A DNA stretch of 64,000 nt from Catalimonadaceae bacterium JC749. Lineage in GTDB: Bacteria > Bacteroidota > Bacteroidia > Cytophagales > Cyclobacteriaceae. The position numbers were made by a program, and so were the translations under genes. Under the pieces are notes generated by a model, which saw only the letters and a program-made list of their open reading frames with translations, had not been told where the DNA came from and did not search any database. The stretch spans positions 86,952-150,951 of the forward strand of contig JAJNNC010000017.1 of assembly GCA_021730635.1 (NCBI GenBank), written 5' to 3'. Of the stretch, positions 17,637-25,230 are shown in pieces. Each line of letters opens with the position of its first letter. Position 1 is the stretch's first letter.

Positions 17637-18806
17637 ATGAATCGATATGTAAAATCTCTGGATGGGTTACGTGCTGTAGCAGTACTGTTGGTCATGCTCT
17701 TTCATTTTCGGATTTACGATTTTGGTTCGGCAGGAATAGGAGTAGGCTGGATAGGAGTACAGCTATTTTTTGTGCTGTCAGGATACTTAATCACGCAGAT
17801 ACTGCTGGAAGAGAAGAAGAAGAGTCTTGGATTTTATCTGAAGAAATTCTACTGGCGTAGAGCCCTCCGGATTTTTCCTTTATATTTCGGGTATTTATTC
17901 GCAATATCTGCCGTCTTTTTTATTACTGACAAACCTTATTTTTTAGGGGATAAACTTCCTTTCTTATATTCTTATACCTTCAATTTTACGCGACTCTTTC
18001 CCGACTGGAAGCATAGTCCTCTTTATACCCATCTTTGGTCCTTATCGGTAGAAGAGCAATTTTACTTATTCTGGCCATTCTTTATTTATTTTCTTTCCAG
18101 AAGAAACCTGAAAATAGGTGTCATTACCATTCTGCTTTTCATACCCGTTTTCAGATATTTTTTAGGACAGTATCTTGTATATAGTAGTCAGCTGACACCA
18201 GAAGCCATAGGCGAAGCTATCTACTGGTTTACTTTTAGTCATATTGATGCGTTTGCGATAGGAGGAGCAATTCCAATTTTTGATATGAAGCACACAGTAA
18301 AGAAGCCAACTCTCCTGTTAATAAGTTCTTTCCTGATTTTGATTTTATTTGGTTTATTTAATGCCCTGTCTATTATTCCGCAAGATGTGCATTTTGAAAT
18401 CTCCAGCTTGGGATTTCCTATTGGGGGTATGCAAAATATGCAGCATGTGTGGTCCTATTCTTTGTTAAACATATCTTTTGCTGCTTTGATCTTATGGCTA
18501 TTGAAGCATCAAAACCAAAAAAATATTCTGACTAATCCTTTATTGGTTTCTATAGGAAAGGTTTCTTATGGTATGTATTTGTTTCACTGGATTATTTTAT
18601 CAGTATTTAGTAAAGCAGTAGAAAGATTACCCTGGACTGTCAACAGTCTGCTATTATTTATAGTATTCTTTTTAATAGTCTATGGGGTATCATGGTGTAG
18701 CTATCAACTGTACGAGAAAAGGTTTCTACGCTTAAAAGATAGGATTTACAATGAGAAGCCGTCTGAAAATAAGATTATCTACCGGACCGATAGTGCTTCC
18801 CAGTAA
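17637..18806 (+). CDS. Acyltransferase 3 family membrane protein (OafA/YrhL-like)
   Basis: A 389-residue integral membrane enzyme with about ten helices that acylates surface sugars. The N-terminal signature YVKSLDGLRAVAVLLVMLFH has the catalytic-region His. WRRALRIFPLYF (the R-x-x-R region) and LWSLSVEEQFYLFWP (with the conserved E) follow, then a late LFHWIIL helix. No SGNH domain is fused. It lies 132 bases after the SiaC-like gene and is followed by a convergent phosphoesterase after 97 bases. The acceptor is unknown; O-acetylation of a surface polysaccharide is the usual role of this family. Confidence 0.9.
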   Translation: MNRYVKSLDGLRAVAVLLVMLFHFRIYDFGSAGIGVGWIGVQLFFVLSGYLITQILLEEKKKSLGFYLKKFYWRRALRIFPLYFGYLFAISAVFFITDKPYFLGDKLPFLYSYTFNFTRLFPDWKHSPLYTHLWSLSVEEQFYLFWPFFIYFLSRRNLKIGVITILLFIPVFRYFLGQYLVYSSQLTPEAIGEAIYWFTFSHIDAFAIGGAIPIFDMKHTVKKPTLLLISSFLILILFGLFNALSIIPQDVHFEISSLGFPIGGMQNMQHVWSYSLLNISFAALILWLLKHQNQKNILTNPLLVSIGKVSYGMYLFHWIILSVFSKAVERLPWTVNSLLLFIVFFLIVYGVSWCSYQLYEKRFLRLKDRIYNEKPSENKIIYRTDSASQ

Positions 18807-18903
18807 AATATCATCTCGATTTAGAAATCGATTAAATATTAGGATTCAAAATCTTGCTTTTTAGGCCAGATAGAATACAATTCAATTGGAGTTAATAGCT
18901 GAT

Positions 18904-19842
18904 TTACCCTCTTCTTAATGTAAACAGGGTTACTTCTCCTTTACAATTAAATCTGACGGGTAATCCGGAAGTACCGCAGCCTGCACTCGTATATCCTGTC
19001 ATGTTTCCTTCTTTCCATAGACCCGCCACCAAATGTTTTCCTTTGTTCAAATGAGAAATAATAGGAATACCATTGGGTAAACAGATCTGCCCGGCATGCG
19101 TATGGCCGCTCAGATATAAATGATAGCCATTGGCGGCTGCTTCTTTGTATAATTCTGGCGTATGAACTAAAGCTATTTTAAATTCATGATGAGGAGTTTT
19201 CAGAGACTCTGTTATTTGATTAGAAAAGTATATATAGGGATCGTCTGTGCCTGTAAAAAGTATTTTATCCAAGCCACGGAATACAGGTACTGTTTCATTT
19301 GTCAACATTTGTACACCCATAGACTCTAAAATCTTTACAACAGACTGGGTATCGTGGTTACCCAAGGTGGCAAAAATACCATCTGGAGCCTGAATGATAC
19401 TGGTGATTTTACGTAAAGGCTCAGTTACATTTTCAGTGTATTCTCCATAAGCACCCAGACGATAGTCACCCGTCATGACACAAATATCATATCGGAGGTC
19501 TTCTACGATATCACAAATCACATTTTCCAGGCCAGGAAGGCAATCAATATGTAAGTCGGTAAGGTGAAGAATTCGATAACCATCAAAAGCCTTAGGAAGC
19601 TGTTCAAAAAATAATTCATGTTCTTTCAATACAATACTTAAGGCATTGTCATGTCCCCATCTATAAACACCAGCCATTTTTAAACTCAAGGTTAAATAAG
19701 GGGCCAAGTGATCCAATAAGGTAATTCTTCCTGTTTTTTTTGATCTTTCACTAAGCTTATTAAAACGGATGGCCTCTAACTTTGAGCGATTAGTTAACCA
19801 TTCTTTTCTAGCCTTATTGATCTGTTGTGAAATATCTATCAT
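18904..19842 (-). CDS. Metallophosphoesterase, YkuE/calcineurin-like
   Basis: A 312-residue protein with the full di-metal phosphoesterase signature: LHLTDLHIDC (DxH), CVMTGDYRLG (GDxx), ATLGNHDT (GNHD), ALVHTPELY and LSGHTHAGQICLP (GHxH). The C-terminal TSAGCGTSGLPVRFNC segment is typical of YkuE-type enzymes (SAGLGtS..pvR). The first 85 residues are a basic helical extension (KARKEWLTNRSKLEAIRFNKLSE) without a membrane helix, unlike many YkuE proteins that carry a signal or anchor. The substrate is not known. The upstream side (19843 onward) is a long gene-free stretch. Confidence 0.88.
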   Translation of the reverse strand: MIDISQQINKARKEWLTNRSKLEAIRFNKLSERSKKTGRITLLDHLAPYLTLSLKMAGVYRWGHDNALSIVLKEHELFFEQLPKAFDGYRILHLTDLHIDCLPGLENVICDIVEDLRYDICVMTGDYRLGAYGEYTENVTEPLRKITSIIQAPDGIFATLGNHDTQSVVKILESMGVQMLTNETVPVFRGLDKILFTGTDDPYIYFSNQITESLKTPHHEFKIALVHTPELYKEAAANGYHLYLSGHTHAGQICLPNGIPIISHLNKGKHLVAGLWKEGNMTGYTSAGCGTSGLPVRFNCKGEVTLFTLRRG

Positions 19843-20785
19843 GAGGTCAAAATTTTACCGAGAATCTTATTCAATCTATTACTGCAAAATAGCACAAAGT
19901 AAGTCAAGGTTAACTGTAATTATGTGCGCACTTATTACAGACGTATTATTATAAGCAGTACTTGCTGTCTATTTTATAATAGAATAATTCTTATGAAATT
20001 TAAAAGAATTGCAGCAAGAATGGTTCCCATTGTAAAACTGAAAAGTAAAAAAGAAGTCGGCTGCCTGCGTAATCCATTGATACCTGTTGATTTGACTATT
20101 CAACAATCATTTTTATATATCAAATTTATTTTTAAAGCTTACTTTTCTTTCTCCCACCAGGAAAGGTGATTGAAAGTAACTTGTATAGCCAAATACCTTA
20201 TCCTGGGTAAGGAGTCAGCGAATTGTGTAATTTCTTTCTCATTCGCACCAATTGTCGTTAGCCTGTCTATTATGATTTAATGTCAGAAGATTTCGGATGT
20301 GTCAACGAATGAAAGATGTATGACAGTTACTAAGGCAAAATTTCACCTTAATGTTGAGTTGATATTTTTTCTTACCTCTGTTAGCCTATGATTTATGTAG
20401 GGAAGGATATCTGATACTGGCAAAACAGATTGATAAAACTTTTGTCTTTACAAAACTTATAGATCTGTGAATGTGTGCTATCATTCTGGTGAGAGGGAAA
20501 TGATAAAATGTTGATTCAACCTTCCGGTATTGAATAGTATCACTCTATTTAGGTATGATAATTCTTAGCGGGTATACTTACCCTAGACAACCTAAACTGT
20601 GTTTTCATATTCAGGAGCTTTACCTGTGTTGTATAATGGAAACCCCTCTGAATCAACATGTCCCTTGTCTTAAATCTTTTTGACCGCTGACTAAAAGCAC
20701 ATACGTCACAATGTTTATAATTAGCATATAAATTGAATTATTTTAAGCGATATATTTGCTGAAATTGATAGAATTTGCATAGGTT
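19843..20785. other. 943-bp gene-poor intergenic region
   Basis: No convincing coding region on either strand. A plus-strand frame around 19994-20169 (starting MKFKRIAARMV) is about 58 codons but low-complexity and without a promoter or neighbour support. No tRNA, riboswitch or repeat array is visible. The left end should hold the promoter of the divergent phosphoesterase and the right end that of the response regulator. Confidence 0.45.
20751..20758 (+). promoter_or_regulatory. Candidate -7 element of the first stand-alone response regulator
   Basis: TATATTTG matches TAnnTTTG exactly and lies 27 bases before the ATG at 20786. A TTG at 20733-20735 is somewhat too close (15 bases) for the usual -33 spacing, so support is partial. 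Confidence 0.35.
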
Positions 20786-21211
20786 ATGAAGAAACCAATT
20801 TCCCTTGTTTGCATTATAGACGATGATGATTATTATGTTTTTGCTTTGAGTAGAATGATGAACCTTTTGGGGATGAGCGATAGAATCATTTCTTTTCCCA
20901 ATGGTGAAGATGCCATAGATTATCTGACTATGGTCAAGGATTATCCTGTGCAGATACCAAATATTATTTTTCTGGATATAGAGATGCCAGTTATGGATGG
21001 TTGGGAATTCTTGAAAAACTTCATCCAAATTAAAGATCAACTTTCCAAGCCTGTTTGTGTTTATATTATCAGTTCTTCTAACGATTTAAAGTACATCCAA
21101 AAAGCCAAAGAATTTCCGGTAGTATCTGATTATTTAATAAAAGCAATTGACAAAGCAGAACTGAAGCGTGTATTAGAAGAGGTGCAGGGAAGGAAAGAAA
21201 AAATAATGTAA
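20786..21211 (+). CDS. Single-domain CheY-like response regulator
   Basis: A 141-residue receiver domain with no output domain. The acidic pocket is IIDDDDYY (residues 10-15) and the phospho-acceptor Asp is in IFLDIEMPVMDGWEF (near residue 66). The Ser/Thr switch is in YIISSSND and the conserved Lys in DYLIKAI. The Lys is normally followed by Pro; here it is Ala, which is uncommon. It is about 60 percent alike by eye to the regulator at 23009 and to the decayed copy at 22183, so the three arose by duplication. By family precedent (Rcp1-type, partner of bacteriophytochrome or PAS kinases) it may shuttle phosphate from an orphan kinase. Confidence 0.9.
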   Translation: MKKPISLVCIIDDDDYYVFALSRMMNLLGMSDRIISFPNGEDAIDYLTMVKDYPVQIPNIIFLDIEMPVMDGWEFLKNFIQIKDQLSKPVCVYIISSSNDLKYIQKAKEFPVVSDYLIKAIDKAELKRVLEEVQGRKEKIM

Positions 21212-21317
21212 AAAAACTCACGAATAAAATTCAATACTTAGGTTTCGATATGTTCTCTTAACAGATATATTGTATTTCTCTCCTTCTTATAGCAATTAAA
21301 TAGTCAAAGCAAGTATT

Positions 21318-21548
21318 TCAGTTTAACTCGCTTATATAGCAAGTACAAATCTCTAAAATACCCTGGCCCGGAATGCGAATATTGTTGTTTTTAATTCTCA
21401 ACTCAATTTCCTGGAGCGCACTATCCAATTCATGTTCATTGGAGAATTTATAGGCATTTCGTTTAATTTCTGTCCAGGGATGGGTCTTATTTTTTTCTCC
21501 TGTAAAAAAATCGTTATTTGAATTTTTGATAATATAAAATTTCTTCAT
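21318..21548 (-). CDS. Small hypothetical protein (76 residues)
   Basis: A 76-residue ORF whose composition looks protein-like: a strand MKKFYIIKNSNNDFFTG, then HPWTEIKRNAYKFSNEHELDSALQEIELR, a pattern seen in small uncharacterised proteins with a beta hairpin and one helix. It starts just downstream of an AT-rich region and stands alone, antisense to its neighbours. No domain is recognised. It could still be a chance ORF. Confidence 0.45.
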   Translation of the reverse strand: MKKFYIIKNSNNDFFTGEKNKTHPWTEIKRNAYKFSNEHELDSALQEIELRIKNNNIRIPGQGILEICTCYISELN

Positions 21549-21934
21549 AATAATGATTCTGACAAAATTAGAAATATGTGTAGTGTTAGTTTTTGTGTTT
21601 CTGTTTTGTAGATGCTAAAATAGGTATTCAAGAAGTGGCAAAACGTTCTGGCTAATTAAACTCACTGATCTCTCATAATAGTTCAAAGAAACAGTTTAGT
21701 ACTTCAAACCTACCGGGAGTTACATTATATGTAGAAAAGGCTGGTATATTCATGACACTAAATTTTTCTCAGGATGTTGTGAATATAGTAAGAGTATTGC
21801 GTTCGTAATATACAAACTAGCAGAGAAGGAAAAAAGGTAAAAAGTAGTGAAATCGGCTTAAATTTCAAGATTTCCCTGATTTTAAAAAAAAATAATGTTC
21901 ATAAAAGTAAAATATGTACCTGTTCTGCAAAAGT
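21549..21934. other. 386-bp intergenic region without identified features
   Basis: No ORF over about 40 codons with coding character is seen and there is no RNA gene. Several stop-interrupted fragments suggest decayed sequence, in line with the pseudogenes just downstream. Confidence 0.4.
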
Positions 21935-22120
21935 TCAAGCGTTGGTATTAGTTCGCTCCAACTCATGATTTGTCAGAAAAGTTAAGGCGGTATTTCGCAT
22001 GGTATCCAAACCCTGACAATATTTTTCCAATTTCTCAGTGCATTCTTTTCTTTCTTGCCTTGTATCGTCATTTAGTAAAAAGAGCGTTAGCGCTGTATCT
22101 CCCCCTTTATCATCTTTCAT
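21935..22120 (-). CDS. Possible small helical protein (61 residues), doubtful
   Basis: A 61-residue minus-strand ORF that would form two helices (RQERKECTEKLEKYCQGL and MRNTALTFLTNHELERTN). No homologue is recognised. It lies in a decayed region beside a pseudogene on the other strand, so it may be spurious. Confidence 0.22.
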   Translation of the reverse strand: MKDDKGGDTALTLFLLNDDTRQERKECTEKLEKYCQGLDTMRNTALTFLTNHELERTNTNA

Positions 22121-22182
22121 AATAACCCTTTAAAAAATCACATGAGTAATAGGACTATTAACTAATTCTTATTTAATCTTTT

Positions 22183-22529
22183 ATGCAAAGTCCAGTCCTT
22201 TATCTTGTATAACAGATGATGATTTCTTTGTATTTTCCATAAAGAACGCCCTAGAAATCCATCATTTGGCGACATCAATGCTTGCTTTTTCTAATGGTAA
22301 AGAAGCCATGAATTATTTTATTGAAGTTAAAGATCAGCCGGAGCGACTACCCGGTTTCATTTTTTTAGATATTAATATGCCAGGCATGAATGGTTGGCAG
22401 TTCCTTAAAAAATTTACAAAGCTCAGGAGTTAACTCTCCAAGTCTATCAGTATTTATATGGTAAGTTCATCTTTTGAAACCACAGACAATAGTCTTGATT
22501 ATCAGTCAATGGGTAGCCGACTAGTGTGA
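22183..22529 (+). pseudogene. Decayed CheY-like response regulator (third paralogue)
   Basis: Reading the frame through 22197-22430 gives CITDDDFFVFSIKNALEI, SNGKEAMNYFIEVKD and GFIFLDINMPGMNGWQFLKK. This is clearly a relative of the receivers at 20786 and 23009, with acidic pocket and phospho-acceptor Asp still present. The only plausible start (ATG 22183) is in another frame, so a frameshift lies between 22186 and 22206. An in-frame TAA at 22431 replaces a Gln codon (CAA or CAG in the intact copies). The next TGA is at 22527. The final third, including the Lys region, is lost, and the sequence then runs into a transposase remnant. Confidence 0.85.
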
Positions 22530-22540
22530 ACTCTGGTAAG

Positions 22541-22776
22541 TAACATTAATATTTATGTAACCGGGAAAGCTTACGCAGAATAGCTTTGTGGAACGGCTTA
22601 AGGGTAGTCTGAGAAAAAAACTTTTGGATTCCTATGCCTTTCATTCACTCAAGCAAGTTCGGCAGATGATAGAAGTATGGAAGACAGATTTTAATTATGA
22701 AAATGGCCTCATCAGTCGCTCAACTTGGCCCGAAATAAAGTAAAGGCTCAAGGCTAGGGGGTTTCTTAAAATTACA
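22541..22776 (+). mobile_element. 3' remnant of an IS3-family transposase (orfB), broken
   Basis: From 22561 the frame reads PGKLTQNSFVERLKGSLRKK, then LDSYAFHSLKQVRQMIEVWK. This is the C-terminal part of the IS3-family DDE integrase core, with the last catalytic Glu within SFVERLKG. A TAA at 22558 lies where Gln is expected. After FNYE a one-base frameshift moves the reading frame to PHQSLNLARNKVKAQG and a TAG at 22755-22757. The upstream three quarters of the element are gone. The GGGGTTTCTTAAAATTACA stretch ending near 22776 could be the right inverted repeat of the IS, but this is a guess. Confidence 0.8.
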
Positions 22777-22973
22777 CTTATGTTTTTTATTTGGCCAATT
22801 GCCTTAGCTGTAAAAGGCTGGAGTATATTTTTTTTCAACAAACTACCACAACAAAGCGCTCAAAGAAAAAGTAAATCTAAACCCACCATTACCACCTTTT
22901 TAATGACAAACAATCTATTATCACATATGTTATTTTATATTTATTTAATATTAATTTATATTTTTTAAATAAA

Positions 22974-22981
22974 TATTTTTG
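22974..22981 (+). promoter_or_regulatory. Candidate -7 element of the second response regulator
   Basis: TATTTTTG matches TAnnTTTG exactly, 27 bases before the ATG at 23009. The distance equals that seen for the paralogue at 20786. No TTTG at -33 is evident. Confidence 0.35.
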
Positions 22982-23008
22982 TATTTATAAACTAAACATT
23001 AAATGATT

Positions 23009-23431
23009 ATGGATAAATCAAAACCTCTGGCTTGTGTCATTGACGATGATGAGTTCTACGTCCTGGCGCTAACAAGAATGATTGAAATCTTTAAACTGGC
23101 GGAATCTACCATTCACTTTCCCAATGGAGAAGATGCTATTGATTTTCTTACCATGGTCAAAGATTATCCTGTACAGATACCCGATATCATATTTCTGGAT
23201 ATCAACATGCCTATTATGAATGGCTGGAGATTTCTTGATAAATTTATAAACCTCAAGGATCAGCTTTCTAAGCCTGCCAAAATCTATATGACGAGCTCTT
23301 CTTTCAACAGCCTGGATATGTATAAGGCTAAAACTTATGGGACAATAGCTGACTACCTTATTAAACCAGTAATGAAGGCAGATTTAATTAGGGTATTCAA
23401 GGAATTGCAAAATGAAAGAGCGATTTCTTGA
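23009..23431 (+). CDS. Single-domain CheY-like response regulator (second intact paralogue)
   Basis: A 140-residue receiver domain: VIDDDEFY acidic pocket (residues 11-17), phospho-acceptor in IFLDINMPIMNGWRF, TSSS switch, and DYLIKPV with the usual Lys-Pro. An ATG at 23003 would add two residues. The one at 23009 is preferred because it makes the N-terminus the same length as the paralogue at 20786. Both proteins share GEDAIDxLTMVKDYPVQIP, which points to recent duplication. It is isolated from any kinase and probably receives phosphate from an orphan hybrid or PAS kinase. It ends 21 bases before the convergent tRNA-Leu gene. Confidence 0.9.
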   Translation: MDKSKPLACVIDDDEFYVLALTRMIEIFKLAESTIHFPNGEDAIDFLTMVKDYPVQIPDIIFLDINMPIMNGWRFLDKFINLKDQLSKPAKIYMTSSSFNSLDMYKAKTYGTIADYLIKPVMKADLIRVFKELQNERAIS

Positions 23432-23452
23432 GGAAGAATGAGATTAAAGAGG

Positions 23453-23536
23453 TGCTAGAGGTGGGAGTCGAACCCACACGAGATTACTCTCACACGCCCC
23501 TGAAACGTGCGCGTCTACCAGTTCCGCCACTCCAGC
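23453..23536 (-). tRNA. tRNA-Leu (anticodon CAG)
   Basis: On the minus strand the acceptor GCTGGAG pairs with CTCTAGC. The D loop contains AACTGGTAGAC. The anticodon stem CACGT/GCGTG holds the loop TTCAGGG with anticodon CAG. The long variable arm GAGA-GTAA-TCTC is typical of class II tRNA-Leu. The T arm is GTGGG-TTCGACT-CCCAC. The CCA end is not fully encoded. Length is 84 nt. Confidence 0.95.
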
Positions 23537-23542
23537 ATGGTA

Positions 23543-23575
23543 CAAATATGATATAGTTTTTGATTTCTTACAAAG
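23543..23575 (-). promoter_or_regulatory. Candidate promoter of tRNA-Leu
   Basis: On the minus strand CTTTG (from 23571-23575) is followed after 20 bases by CATATTTG (from 23543-23550), close to the Bacteroidota form TTTG-N19/20-TAnnTTTG with one mismatch. It ends 7 bases before the tRNA 5' end, as expected for a tRNA promoter. Confidence 0.5.
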
Positions 23576-23636
23576 GTAATAGCAAAAAAACTAAGCTATT
23601 TTTTTAAGGACCTTGTCGTAACACCCCTTGTTATCT

Positions 23637-24170
23637 TCAGTAAATTCTTCGTACGCCCTGAAATCTTTTTTGATAGTAAGGATGTGCTAAAGAATCAATG
23701 CGGATACCCTGGCTGCTGGAAGCATGAATAAAAGTGACATCATTATTTTCTAAGGCCACCTCTATCACCAGCCCTACATGATTAATGTTATTTTTCAGAT
23801 TATGGAAAAAAACAAGATCTCCTTTTCTGATGCTATCCATGCTGATTTCCTTGCCTTGGGTAAACTGGGTTCGAGAGGAAGCATTCAACTGTATGCCTAC
23901 ATGCTGAAAAACATAACGGGTAAAGCCTGAGCAGTCAAAACCTTCCGGATTTTTTCCTCCATACCGGTAAGGGGCCCCTTGAAAAGCTAAAGCATAATTG
24001 ACAAGACTATCCGTTTTTTCTTCCAACCCTAATTTCACGCTGTGGCTCACCGGATCTGTAGTCCGGGTAGCTGTCAGGAAAATGACTATGCCACTCAGGA
24101 GAAAATAGAGTTCTATTCGTTTGAGCAGTCTGCCTGCGTAAAAACAAACCAACTGATGGGGTGGTATCAT
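23637..24170 (-). CDS. NlpC/P60 family peptidoglycan endopeptidase
   Basis: A 177-residue C40 cysteine peptidase, expected to cleave peptide cross-links of peptidoglycan in the periplasm. The N-terminus has a hydrophobic segment at about residues 21-35 (ELYFLLSGIVIFLTA) that can serve as signal or anchor. The catalytic residues are visible: Cys80 in GFDCSGFTRY, His131 in NHVGLVIEV and His149 in FIHASSSQGI. YRYGGKNPEGFDCSG is the classic entry motif. There are no SH3 domains. It is the last gene of a four-gene minus-strand run (pcm, thioesterase, psi-like protein, this gene), 9 bases after its neighbour. Confidence 0.9.
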   Translation of the reverse strand: MIPPHQLVCFYAGRLLKRIELYFLLSGIVIFLTATRTTDPVSHSVKLGLEEKTDSLVNYALAFQGAPYRYGGKNPEGFDCSGFTRYVFQHVGIQLNASSRTQFTQGKEISMDSIRKGDLVFFHNLKNNINHVGLVIEVALENNDVTFIHASSSQGIRIDSLAHPYYQKRFQGVRRIY

Positions 24171-24179
24171 AATCTGCGT

Positions 24180-24695
24180 TTAACCTAAAAACAACTCCTG
24201 CAAACTTTGCCAAAGTTTTTTCTTCTTAAGGGGATCCTGCCTGAGATCGTTCAGCGAATCAGCCAGAAGAAATTTTCTTCGGGTATCGTCACTACTAACC
24301 GTATATTTTACAAAAAAGTTGCTTATAGGCCAAGCGTCCGGCTCAGCGCCAAATGAGATAAAAATTTGAAAAGGAATATTTTTTAGTATTTCAGGAAGCA
24401 TAGCAGGCTCAAAAGGCACATTTTTCAAATTTATCAGCGCCACATCTTCCAGTGAAAGTGCTACGGCATTCAGGATATTTTGTAAGAGTTGTTCGTTGGT
24501 CTGTGAGATAAAAGCTGTATGGTTTTCTTCTACAAGGATGAGTACCTTTTTTTTATTGCCACCTAGCACGGGAATGTTTGAAAGATCCGGCTTTGTTTCC
24601 GCTTGGCCTGGTGAGAAAGAAGGTTCCTTGATACTATAGATGGGTTCCTTCAGAAAGAAGGGAAGAAAGTGAAGGCCATCGTCAGCTTCTGTCAT
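24180..24695 (-). CDS. Uncharacterised protein resembling DNA polymerase III psi (HolD)
   Basis: A 171-residue protein with an unstructured first 45 residues, then a strand KKVLILVEE, a helix segment EQLLQNILNAVALSLEDVAL, a strand FQIFISFG, and a C-terminal motif DLRQDPLKKKKLWQSL. From memory of E. coli HolD, the matching parts are a V-x-V-A strand, a VSDVLRALTVSPDQVL helix and a DLRANPTARAALWQQI end. The order and spacing agree, which suggests a psi-like (uracil-glycosylase-derived) fold. HolD is normally considered a gammaproteobacterial clamp-loader subunit, so the assignment is tentative. It lies between the thioesterase (3 bases away) and the NlpC gene. Confidence 0.5.
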   Translation of the reverse strand: MTEADDGLHFLPFFLKEPIYSIKEPSFSPGQAETKPDLSNIPVLGGNKKKVLILVEENHTAFISQTNEQLLQNILNAVALSLEDVALINLKNVPFEPAMLPEILKNIPFQIFISFGAEPDAWPISNFFVKYTVSSDDTRRKFLLADSLNDLRQDPLKKKKLWQSLQELFLG

Positions 24696-24698
24696 CGA

Positions 24699-25220
24699 TT
24701 AGTTTTTTATGTCAAAAATAGATTTTAATTCATGGGCTTCTTCAGGTTTCATTCTTCCGGCCAGCACCAAACGAAGTTGTCTTCTTCTCAGGGCACTTTC
24801 AAATAAAGTAATTTCCTCATGGGCTTCAGGAATCACTTCCGGTACTTCTATTTTGTTTCCCTCCATATCGATGGCTACCATCGTAAAAAAAGCGCGATGG
24901 CTTTCTACTATCCTCTGTTGGGGAACATCTTCTGCCTGTACCTCAATGTGTACTTCCATAGAAGTGTTAAAGGCTCTTGTCACTTTAGCTTTCAGGGTGA
25001 CCACATTCCCGATTTTAATGGGTTGAGAGAAGGATACATTATCCACAGAAGCAGTGACTACATAACTGTTGGCATGTTTCTGTGCAGCAATAGCAGCCAC
25101 AATATCCATCCAGTATAAAAGCCGGCCTCCCATCAATCCATTCAAACCATTGATATCATTTGGAAATACCATTTCTGTCATGGTTGTAAAAGAGGCCTGG
25201 GCGGGTTTCGCATCTCGCAT
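24699..25220 (-). CDS. Acyl-CoA thioesterase, hotdog fold (YciA/BFIT-like)
   Basis: A 173-residue hotdog-fold thioesterase hydrolysing acyl-CoA in the cytoplasm. The start contains MVFPNDINGLNGLMGGRLLYWMD, the typical substrate-loop and catalytic region (Asn/Asp near residues 18-20 and Gly-Gly before the central helix). It continues with HANSYVVTASVDNVSFSQPI, the IGNVVTLKAKVTRAFNTSMEV strand pair, and RIVESHRAFFTMVA. The length is right for a single hotdog domain plus a helical tail. It is flanked by pcm (10 bases upstream) and the psi-like gene (3 bases downstream). Confidence 0.9.
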   Translation of the reverse strand: MRDAKPAQASFTTMTEMVFPNDINGLNGLMGGRLLYWMDIVAAIAAQKHANSYVVTASVDNVSFSQPIKIGNVVTLKAKVTRAFNTSMEVHIEVQAEDVPQQRIVESHRAFFTMVAIDMEGNKIEVPEVIPEAHEEITLFESALRRRQLRLVLAGRMKPEEAHELKSIFDIKN

Positions 25221-25230
25221 AGGTTAATTG

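Noticed and set aside
18817..18830. Palindrome CGATTTAGAAATCG between convergent genes as a terminator
   Set aside because: Stem of five to six pairs with a tiny loop and no T tract; too weak to claim.
19924..20169. An 81-codon plus-strand ORF after the phosphoesterase
   Set aside because: No domain, no promoter support, and composition unlike neighbouring genes.
21600..21660. Short peptide-like stretch IQEVAKRSG resembling a LacI helix-turn-helix
   Set aside because: Only about twelve codons before a stop and no surrounding homology; likely chance.
22780..22968. A 62-codon plus-strand ORF before the second response regulator
   Set aside because: Low-complexity, Lys/Ser/Phe-rich, within decayed sequence and overlapping the AT-rich promoter region.
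23578..23605. Hairpin AATAGC/GCTATT followed by TTTTT on the plus strand
   Set aside because: There is no plus-strand gene ending here; the 6-bp stem with an 11-base loop is weak and overlaps the upstream region of the tRNA.
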